From Xenorhabdus budapestensis (GTDB lineage: Bacteria; Pseudomonadota; Gammaproteobacteria; Enterobacterales; Enterobacteriaceae), in the NCBI RefSeq assembly GCF_002632465.1, contig NZ_NIBS01000011.1:45488-109487 (forward strand): a stretch of 64,000 nucleotides of DNA, read 5' to 3'. Of the stretch, positions 50,962 through 56,981 are shown piece after piece (positions within the stretch are counted from its first letter, which is position 1; each line of letters begins with the position of its first letter). Below the pieces are notes generated by a model. That model did no database searches and had not been told where the DNA came from. It worked only from the letters and a program-made list of their open reading frames with translations. The position numbers were made by a program, and so were the translations under genes.

Positions 50962-52598
50962 TGACACCGATTAGCCGACTTTATCTCTCCGGTGATGAAA
51001 TTCATTTGGTTGATTTCAATATCATGCTGGAGCTGTCATCTTGTGGCCGGGGCTTTATCACGGCTGAAACAACCACCGATTATACTGGAAAACTTGTCCG
51101 TCTGGATGTGGGTTACCCGGATTTGGTGTTACGCTGGTTTACGGGCTATGTAGAGCGCGCACAACCTGCCCAGAATGGCTACCAGCGTCTGTTTGTGCGT
51201 GAGTTGATTGGCGTGTTTGACCGTCTGTGGTCATGCTCTTTTCAGCATCCGACTTTGCGACAGATTGCGGACTGGTTGCAGGAGCATAGCGGGCTAACGT
51301 TCACCCTACCGGATGCGACTTATACAGATAAACCTATTCCACACTACACCCACAATGGCACGGGTTACCAATTGCTGGCGAATCTAGGACTGGTCTTTAC
51401 CATTGAAGATTATATCTGGCACCAATTACCAGATGGTTCGGTTTATCTGGGAAGTTGGAAGCATTCAATGTTTGTCGGAAAGCCCGTCGAGATCCCCAAT
51501 GAATTCAGCCATAATCAGTCGTCGGGTAATGCTATGACCATTCCGATGATCCAATCATTGCGACCGGGGTTTGTGGTCAATCAGCAGCGGCTGAGTAAGG
51601 TCAATCTGAACAATGAAAACATGACTATCACATGGTTGCCCAACGGCCAGCAGGAAAACAGAACCCCCGCCCAGCGTCAGATTGATGCAGCGTACCCGGA
51701 ATTATCGGCGGGCACGCATCTGCCCAAATTCGCCCGCATTGAGGCACATACCGAAAACACAACCAGCGGCGATATGGCCGACCCGTTCCGCCCGCGCTAT
51801 GCGGTCGATGTGCAATTGTTGGATGATAATGGCAAAGATGCCGCCGCCCCGGTTTATCGTGCCGTTCCTCTGTCCTTGCCAATGGCGGGCAATGAATCGG
51901 GGATGTTCCAATACCCGCCCATTGGCACGGTGGTTGAAATTGCGTTTGAAGGCGGGCGCCCGGACAAACCTTTTATCCGCCAGACCTTGAGTCAGGGCAA
52001 TACATTGCCTGATATCAAGCCCGGTGAACAGTTGCAGCAGCAGCGGGCGGAAGTCTCACAGCGGGTGACACAGGAAGGCAGTTGGATACGCCAGACTGAC
52101 CAGACCATTAATGAATCCTCCATGCATCGCGAAATTAAGGCTGACACGGAAGCCCGCACCGTGGTAGCCCGTGACACCACGATACAGGCTACGGATAAGA
52201 CGGTGGTGTTAGGTACATCAACCCTACTGGCAGGCGCAGTTCAGCAAGTGGCTGACGGGGATTACAGTCTGGCGGCCTCCTCGAATTACCTTGCCTGTGT
52301 GGGGAAAGATGCTAATGTCGAAGTCGGGCAAAAGCTGATAGAGAAAATCGGCCTGCTTAAACAAAGCATCGCAGGCGTAAAACAGGAAATCGTCGCACCT
52401 GTGGTCTGGGTAGGCAGCCAGCAACTTAACGTCATGACTCTGATGTTAGAGACACTGGATGTGGTCAAGGAACTGGCGGAACTGACCGCCGCTCATACCC
52501 ATCACAACACAGGGACACCACAGAACGCCAGCGCCATCAGAAACACAGCCCATAAATCCGATGGACTGAAACAGAAGTATTCGCCTGTGATTGGTTAG
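50961..52598 (+). CDS. Hub-spike fusion protein (GpD plus GpV-like)
   Basis: This 545-residue protein appears to join the baseplate hub (GpD/gp27-like; about residues 1-260, with GYPDLVLRWFTGYVERAQPA and the FTIEDYIWHQLPDGSVYLG region) to an OB-fold and beta-helical spike (GpV/gp5-like; FQYPPIGTVVEIAFEGGRPD near 320, then beta repeats). Near the end HTHHNTGTP has the histidine pattern of metal-binding spike tips. VgrG and PVC8-type proteins have the same architecture. The ATG at 50961 overlaps the previous stop (TAATG); an upstream TTG is in frame but unlikely. A terminator follows. Confidence 0.75.
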   Translation: MTPISRLYLSGDEIHLVDFNIMLELSSCGRGFITAETTTDYTGKLVRLDVGYPDLVLRWFTGYVERAQPAQNGYQRLFVRELIGVFDRLWSCSFQHPTLRQIADWLQEHSGLTFTLPDATYTDKPIPHYTHNGTGYQLLANLGLVFTIEDYIWHQLPDGSVYLGSWKHSMFVGKPVEIPNEFSHNQSSGNAMTIPMIQSLRPGFVVNQQRLSKVNLNNENMTITWLPNGQQENRTPAQRQIDAAYPELSAGTHLPKFARIEAHTENTTSGDMADPFRPRYAVDVQLLDDNGKDAAAPVYRAVPLSLPMAGNESGMFQYPPIGTVVEIAFEGGRPDKPFIRQTLSQGNTLPDIKPGEQLQQQRAEVSQRVTQEGSWIRQTDQTINESSMHREIKADTEARTVVARDTTIQATDKTVVLGTSTLLAGAVQQVADGDYSLAASSNYLACVGKDANVEVGQKLIEKIGLLKQSIAGVKQEIVAPVVWVGSQQLNVMTLMLETLDVVKELAELTAAHTHHNTGTPQNASAIRNTAHKSDGLKQKYSPVIG

Positions 52599-52952
52599 AC
52601 AAATCGACCTCGCTTCGGCGGGGTTTATTTTTATCCCCTCATCAAACGTCACCAGACGCACACAGCACCGTTCACTCCTCAATTCACTACTCGCCGCTAT
52701 GGTTCATTTGGATCTGCGTTACTGTGGCGTGTTCACGCTGTACAATCCCCATGAAATAAAAGTAAACCTGACGTAAAACGCACTACACCGCACCCGCTTG
52801 CATGTTTTGGATCAAAAGTGGATCGCGGGGTAAGGGGCAATTATTAAATATTAGTTAATTTTCTTATGTGAAATCAGGTAATTGGACTGTAGGGGAGTGA
52901 AAAAACCAGTACAGTAATTCATTGCACTGGTTGATTAATTTTAGAGAAAGTT
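52599..52952. other. Intergenic region after the tail operon
   Basis: Beyond the terminator I see no convincing gene. A short plus-strand frame to 52776 ending LYNPHEIKVNLT has no start of its own outside the hub-spike gene. The sequence may be a remnant of deleted phage DNA. Confidence 0.3.
52607..52633 (+). terminator. Tail operon terminator
   Basis: ACCTCGC and GCGGGGT pair (with one G-U pair) around a TTCG-type loop and are followed by TTTATTTTTAT, 9 nt after the last tail gene. Confidence 0.8.
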
Positions 52953-53180
52953 TTATTCGGAAATTCTTCCTAAAGAATATTTGTGCATCGGATAACCGTC
53001 TTCATCAACACCAGGTGCTACAGATAGCAAAACCCATTCTCCACTATTTAATAGGTTATTCATTTCATATTGCTCAGGGCCTCTGACTGTATACTCAGCA
53101 ACTTCTTTTACTGTAGTAATGTTGAAAGCATTATTTTCTATTTCGATCTCCCATCTGGTTTCGACTACTGGCAAACTCAT
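52953..53180 (-). CDS. Small hypothetical protein
   Basis: This 75-residue acidic protein (MSLPVVETRWEIEIENNAFN ... KYSLGRISE) starts with a good ribosome binding site (GAAGG, 4 nt spacer) and has even codon use, so it is probably real. No signal peptide, membrane segment or known motif is visible; the SVAPGVDEDGYPMHKYSLG part is reminiscent of small phage-encoded proteins. It sits alone, on the opposite strand, between the tail operon and the tRNA-derived att site. Confidence 0.6.
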   Translation of the reverse strand: MSLPVVETRWEIEIENNAFNITTVKEVAEYTVRGPEQYEMNNLLNSGEWVLLSVAPGVDEDGYPMHKYSLGRISE

Positions 53181-53260
53181 ATTACCTTCAGAGTAAGAGA
53201 TAATGAAATATTAAGAAATCCCTGTCGCCATTTTGTCACCACTGGTCTATAAAAACAAAA

Positions 53261-53284
53261 AAGCCACTTGCTAAAAAGTGGCTT
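53261..53284 (-). terminator. Terminator of the interrupted tRNA gene
   Basis: On the minus strand the stem AAGCCACTT/AAGTGGCTT is followed by TTTTTTGTTTTT. It lies 26 bp beyond the CCA end of the tRNA fragment and reads in the same direction, so it is most likely the native tRNA terminator. Confidence 0.8.
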
Positions 53285-53310
53285 AATGTGCTGATTTAAC
53301 AGATAAAATT

Positions 53311-53355
53311 TGGTAGCCCCTGCTGGACTTGAACCAGCGACCAAGCGATTATGAG
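53311..53355 (-). other. att site: displaced 3' half of tRNA-Ile (CAU, ileX-type)
   Basis: Read on the minus strand, these 45 bases match the 3' part of enterobacterial tRNA-Ile2 from the anticodon loop CTCATAA through the variable loop and T arm (GGTTCAAGTCC) to CCA, with one mismatch to my memory of the E. coli gene. The 5' half is absent: the match stops abruptly beyond 53355, where element sequence begins. This is the signature of site-specific insertion into a tRNA gene, here by the integrase encoded 216 bp away. The complete tRNA should lie at the other end of the element. Confidence 0.85.
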
Positions 53356-53570
53356 ACTGAGTAAGTGGTTTTATTTATTTATACTTGTTATTAATTTTCA
53401 ATTAATTACAAATTTTATAACTACTGTATAAATCCACATAAATAACCTAAAATACTTGCCTACGGTATCCTATAAGTATCCTAGCGTCTGCAAGCGATTC
53501 ACAAGATACCCTAATCGTTTGGTAACAATAGAAAAGTTGATTCTTACTTTTTTAATATAGAGGGACAGAT
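53356..53570 (+). promoter_or_regulatory. attachment flank and integrase upstream region
   Basis: This A+T-rich segment separates the att core from the integrase start and is expected to hold integrase arm-type sites and the promoter. AGGGA precedes the GTG start. A run of similar pieces (GGTATCCTATAAGTATCCTAG near 53465) may be arm-site repeats. Confidence 0.35.
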
Positions 53571-54971
53571 GTGGAAACTTTCAAATTCACGAAAGCTAAA
53601 CTAGAAAGCCTGCCACCCGCAGAACGTGGGCAAGTTGAGTATAGTGATACAGTGGTAAACGGGTTACGTATTCGTATCGGTACGACTGGAGTTAAAAGTT
53701 TCTGTATTTCCAGAAAGAGAAAAGGAAAGTTTATCCGTGCCACATTAGGGCGATTTCCTGATTTATCTATTGATAATGCTAGGGCAAAGGCGCTTGAAGT
53801 TCTTGGTGAAGTAGCCACTACAGGCCAGAACCCCAATGTTGTTAAGCGTATCAATGAAAAAGCAGTAGTGACATTATCTGAAGCGTTAGACACCTATATT
53901 TCTAACAGAGGGCATAGATTAAAACTCACTACTGCCAATCAATATCGTTCCATATTAAAGAACTTTTCCGGTGATTGGCTGCAACAACCACTAGCATCAA
54001 TAAGCAGGGAACGTGTCGAACTCAGGCATAAAGCAATCACTGAGGGTAGTGTTTGGTTTGGTGCTGATAAAGCAACGTTACGTGCGGGTGTTGGGAGTGG
54101 TAGTAACGCACAGGCCGATTTATGGGCTAGGTCGTTAAGGGCTGTTTATCGTTTTGCCCATGACCATTATCGAGATGAAGAAGAAAGGGTTTTACTCCCT
54201 GATCCACCTACTGCCGTTTTGAGTACAAAGCGTAAATGGCATGGCACGGTAAGAAAAACTGATCGTATCCGAACACATGAACTTGCACTCTGGTTAAGTG
54301 CTGTGACCACTGTTCGGGATAAAGCCGAAAATGGAAGAGATGATGTTGCAGTCGCTGCATGTGATGCGGTGGAAATGGCTATGTTTACCGGATTACGTAA
54401 ATCGGAGATATTCAACCTTACGTGGGATCGTGTGAATATGGGAGGGCGTTATTTCTGGATAGAAACAACCAAAAATGGCGATCCGCTTGAACTTCCTATT
54501 ACTGATACCTTAAGGAACTTGTTTCGTCGGCGTTTGATAATGAAACAGGGAGAACAGGATTTTGTTTTTCCCGGTCTGAGAGGTGTTATCAAAGAATGTC
54601 GTCATATCATTGATCGTATCAGCGCAGCTACTGTCCCTGAACCAAATTTAGATATGCTCCAACCAATACCATTCAAATGGCACGATGCCCGCCGTACATT
54701 CGGTACAGTAGCCGAATTAGTGGGAGTGGGTAACTATATTTTGAAGCGCTTAATGAATCACAGAACATTACGTAGTGCTGATGTTACTCAAGGGTATTTA
54801 CATTTTGGTGCTGATGAATTGCAGGAGCCAGCTAAAAGAATAGAGCTGGCGATACTGGAACATGCTGGCATAGTAGAGAATAAAAAGGTATTAGATCAAA
54901 AAATTATTTCTATTCTGTCTGGAATGAGTGATGAGGATAAACGAAGAATTCTTTTTCAATTATCAGAATAA
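53571..54971 (+). CDS. int: P4-type tyrosine integrase
   Basis: The 466-residue recombinase inserts and excises the element at the tRNA-Ile site. The N-terminal DUF4102-like arm-binding domain (about 15-90, RGQVEYSDTVVNGLRIRIG) is followed by the SAM-like core-binding domain (about 100-205) and the catalytic domain with R276 (GLRKSEI), the H371-x-x-R374 box (HDARRTFG), H397 (LMNH) and the nucleophile Y409 (TQGYLHF). The start is GTG, with AGGGA upstream; the overlapping ATG is out of frame. All catalytic residues are intact, unlike several downstream genes. Confidence 0.93.
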   Translation: METFKFTKAKLESLPPAERGQVEYSDTVVNGLRIRIGTTGVKSFCISRKRKGKFIRATLGRFPDLSIDNARAKALEVLGEVATTGQNPNVVKRINEKAVVTLSEALDTYISNRGHRLKLTTANQYRSILKNFSGDWLQQPLASISRERVELRHKAITEGSVWFGADKATLRAGVGSGSNAQADLWARSLRAVYRFAHDHYRDEEERVLLPDPPTAVLSTKRKWHGTVRKTDRIRTHELALWLSAVTTVRDKAENGRDDVAVAACDAVEMAMFTGLRKSEIFNLTWDRVNMGGRYFWIETTKNGDPLELPITDTLRNLFRRRLIMKQGEQDFVFPGLRGVIKECRHIIDRISAATVPEPNLDMLQPIPFKWHDARRTFGTVAELVGVGNYILKRLMNHRTLRSADVTQGYLHFGADELQEPAKRIELAILEHAGIVENKKVLDQKIISILSGMSDEDKRRILFQLSE

Positions 54972-55022
54972 AGTGCTAAAAATTAATTATGGAAAAAATG
55001 TGGTGGATTAGTGGAGGATTTG

Positions 55023-55712
55023 ATGTACAAATACTTATATGGAAAATGGAAATACTTGAAAGGATTAATTGAAGGTGATGGGGGAATTAGGCTTTGTGAT
55101 ATTCGACATTATGTACGACTTGAAAATGAAAATATGCAAGATGATGAGGAGGTAAAGCATTTTGAGTTTCCTCCTGAATCATACCAGTTTTCTATTAATA
55201 ATATAGATCTGGATTCAAAGGATTTTGTTGGTCAAATAAAATTTGATATTTTTGTGAGACCATGTCTATGTATTTGTTTTAGTAATAAAAAGAATGATTC
55301 TGAATTATTTGAAAAATTTGAAGCAGACGTATGTATTGAATTTAATGTTAATTGCCTTATAGAGTTCTTAAAGTACATATTTGAAACACAGTTTAAAGGG
55401 GAGGTAATTGCAAAAAATGTGTATTACTACACAGACAATGCTGGTCTAGGAACATTATCTTCACAGGATGCAGTTTTCGCTAAATCAATTAAATACGAAC
55501 ATGAAGATGAGTTTAGGATAGCAGTATTTTTACCATATGATTATGAAACATTGATCACGGTAAATGGAAAAAAATTTAAAGCTTTTAACAAGTGTGAATG
55601 TAAGTTAAAGACCATAAAAAATGGTGAATGTCACTGTTATTTTTCATTGTTACATAATGGGTTGGCTGATGGATTCAAATCGTATATTAGAGATGTAAAA
55701 AAAAATAATTAG
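55023..55712 (+). CDS. Hypothetical accessory protein (possible defence gene)
   Basis: This 229-residue protein is strongly A+T rich in codon use. It has several cysteines (CLCICFSNKKND, CNCECK-like C-terminal cluster) and the segment YEHEDEFRIAVF, which recalls the E-x-E-(F/Y)-R motif of DUF2971-type proteins found in abortive-infection settings. That similarity is weak and I do not assign a function. It lies directly behind the integrase, a place where P4-like and PICI satellites carry cargo such as anti-phage systems. The ATG at 55023 follows GGAGG; a GTG 12 bp upstream precedes it. Confidence 0.6.
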   Translation: MYKYLYGKWKYLKGLIEGDGGIRLCDIRHYVRLENENMQDDEEVKHFEFPPESYQFSINNIDLDSKDFVGQIKFDIFVRPCLCICFSNKKNDSELFEKFEADVCIEFNVNCLIEFLKYIFETQFKGEVIAKNVYYYTDNAGLGTLSSQDAVFAKSIKYEHEDEFRIAVFLPYDYETLITVNGKKFKAFNKCECKLKTIKNGECHCYFSLLHNGLADGFKSYIRDVKKNN

Positions 55713-55787
55713 TATCAATGGTTATTTTTTTACCATTTTATACTTTTTTAGTTAATGGTTTTCCTGTAAAAGAACCTGCTCTTCTCC

Positions 55788-55805
55788 TGTATACAGTGTT
55801 ATACA
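55788..55805. promoter_or_regulatory. Inverted repeat upstream of the excisionase-like gene
   Basis: TGTATA and TATACA are 6 bp apart about 75 bp before the next gene. It may be an operator for the excisionase/AlpA-like promoter. It departs from the LexA consensus in spacing. Confidence 0.3.
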
Positions 55806-55881
55806 AGATGAATCTCTGTCCTAAATTGTTACTTATAAATAATCTATCACTACTGATAATTAATAATATATGGTGCTAAAA

Positions 55882-56091
55882 ATGAGAATACATCCTTCCG
55901 CAACAACCTTAGAAAAATTCACCAGAGCAGAAGCCGCAGTTTATCTTGGTGTCACTGCACAAACGCTGGCTAACTGGGCGTATACAGGAAAAGAAAAAAT
56001 TCCATACCATAAGATAGGTCGTAAAGTTATTTATTTAAAATCAGATCTTGATGGTTATTTGGTTTCAACTCGCCGTGTTCAGACAGCCTAA
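55882..56091 (+). CDS. AlpA/excisionase-like helix-turn-helix protein
   Basis: The 69-residue protein has a MerR-like winged helix (HTH_17): FTRAEAAVYLGVTAQTLANW, then the IPYHKIGRKVIYLKSDLDGYL wing and C-terminal helix. Small proteins of this type act as excisionases or as activators of integrase and early genes (AlpA) in P4-like satellites and PICIs. The ATG at 55882 is preferred; one four codons upstream is also in frame. It precedes the replication module, as in such satellites. Confidence 0.82.
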   Translation: MRIHPSATTLEKFTRAEAAVYLGVTAQTLANWAYTGKEKIPYHKIGRKVIYLKSDLDGYLVSTRRVQTA

Positions 56092-56107
56092 TAAAAAGAA
56101 AAAATAA

Positions 56108-56132
56108 AAGGTGACATTGCAAAAGTCACCTT
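56108..56132 (-). terminator. Terminator of the RHH repressor gene
   Basis: AAGGTGAC/GTCACCTT forms an 8-bp stem; read leftward it is followed by TTTTATTTT, so it ends the minus-strand gene at 56193-56384. It may also act weakly on the plus strand. Confidence 0.65.
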
Positions 56133-56192
56133 CGAAATAATTAATTTTTAGGACAAAAGATCTATGAACCGAATTAATAAAATTTATTCAGA

Positions 56193-56384
56193 TCAGCCTT
56201 TGGGTTTAATTCCTAATCGTTCTAGTTCGTTACGTCCCAAAGTTTTAAGCCAGTTAGCTAGGCTCATTCCTGATTTTAGGGCTGCATCTTCAAACTGTTC
56301 TTTCAGTTCTGGAGTTATACGCATTCTAAATTGTGGGGATTGTCCATCACCTTTAGGGCTTTTGTCTCGTTTTATTGTTGACAA
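56193..56384 (-). CDS. Ribbon-helix-helix small regulator
   Basis: The 63-residue product has the Arc/MetJ-type ribbon-helix-helix pattern: a basic N-terminal arm (STIKRDKSPKGDG), the beta strand QFRMRITPELKEQF, helix A, the turn SGMSLANWLK and helix B (TLGRNELERLG). The start is a TTG with a strong AGGTGG ribosome binding site. It is divergent from the replication operon, and its upstream region contains a 13-bp inverted repeat, so an autoregulating repressor of the satellite is the best guess. An antitoxin is an alternative, but no toxin gene is next to it. Confidence 0.72.
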   Translation of the reverse strand: MSTIKRDKSPKGDGQSPQFRMRITPELKEQFEDAALKSGMSLANWLKTLGRNELERLGIKPKG

Positions 56385-56427
56385 GTGACCACCTATTGAA
56401 TTAGCTTTATCTTTAATAGGTGGTCAC
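56385..56427. promoter_or_regulatory. 13-bp inverted repeat operator
   Basis: GTGACCACCTATT (56385-56397) is exactly repeated in reverse complement at 56415-56427. It begins at the first base before the TTG start of the ribbon-helix-helix gene and faces the divergent replication operon. It is a likely binding site for that protein. Confidence 0.55.
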
Positions 56428-56454
56428 CTTAACATGGTAAAACCTATAAAATCA

Positions 56455-56525
56455 ACGCCCCCGAACAGTGCTACCAACACTGAGCGAGGGCTAACCACCA
56501 ACGATATCAACACTATCGAGGTAGC
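56455..56525 (+). ncRNA. C4-type antisense RNA (P1 C4 / P4 CI-like)
   Basis: The segment has the characteristic hairpin GCCC-C-CG..AGTGCTACCAACACT..CG-GGGC (56457-56491) and a second small hairpin CGATA/TATCG (502-518). The loop of the first contains GCTACC (56470-56475), the exact complement of GGTAGC (56520-56525), which is the ribosome binding region of the leader peptide directly downstream. In P1, P7 and P4 this class of RNA represses phage genes by such pairing. It is a strong pattern match without a search. Confidence 0.65.
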
Positions 56526-56526
56526 T

Positions 56527-56607
56527 ATGTATCAATATACCTTTCTAACCAGAAAGGGCAAAGTCTGTTTGCCTAAAAGCATTCCTATATGCTTTACCTC
56601 CATTTAG
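56527..56607 (+). CDS. 26-residue leader peptide coupled to the next gene
   Basis: An ATG with GAGG upstream opens a short frame (MYQYTFLTRKGKVCLPKSIP...) ending in TAG at 56605-56607. The stop codon touches the AGGAGG ribosome binding site of the next gene, and the last codons run through a hairpin (TTACCTCC/GGAGGTAA, 56594-56601 with 56607-56614) that would hide that site. Translating the leader should open it. This matches the C4-controlled leader frames that couple to the target gene in P1/P7. Confidence 0.55.
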   Translation: MYQYTFLTRKGKVCLPKSIPICFTSI

Positions 56608-56617
56608 GAGGTAAGCC

Positions 56618-56977
56618 ATGTTTAAACTCATTGTTACCACCACAAATCAACAGACTGGCGAAACAAAAAAAGAAACGGTTCGATACCGATATAAAACGTT
56701 ACGTGGTGCAGAAAACGCCGCTAATAATATTCGTCGTGCTTCTATACCAGATGGTGAATCCGTTACTGTTGAAATTATCAGAGAGCAGGAACATAAGCAG
56801 CCTGTGTCACTGGAACAAGCCATGTTTCGGGCAGGTCTGGCAACCTCTTTGTTTTATGTCATCCTTGAAAAAGCCAGCACCGAATGCTCTGTCGATTTAA
56901 ATAATCTGATTGCATTGGCCTGTGATATTAATCAGGAAGTCTATCGCTCACTATTTGCTGTTGTTTACAGGGAGTGA
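56618..56977 (+). CDS. Satellite early protein of unknown function
   Basis: The 119-residue product has an N-terminal beta part with paired polar strands (MFKLIVTTTNQQTGETKKET) and a helical C-terminal half (SLEQAMFRAGLATSLFYVIL). I do not recognise the family. It directly precedes the primase gene (5 bp) and is behind the C4-type control region, the place of kil, icd or ant-type genes in P4 and P1, so a role in growth inhibition or early control is possible but unproven. AGGAGG is an optimal ribosome binding site if exposed. Confidence 0.65.
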   Translation: MFKLIVTTTNQQTGETKKETVRYRYKTLRGAENAANNIRRASIPDGESVTVEIIREQEHKQPVSLEQAMFRAGLATSLFYVILEKASTECSVDLNNLIALACDINQEVYRSLFAVVYRE

Positions 56978-56981
56978 ACCC

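Noticed and set aside
52591-52776. Small plus-strand frame after the hub-spike gene
   Set aside because: Its only start lies inside the preceding gene without a ribosome binding site, and the terminator at 52607-52633 cuts through it.
55788-55805. LexA box upstream of the excisionase-like gene
   Set aside because: CTGT-N8-ACAG spacing is not met; kept only as an unassigned inverted repeat.
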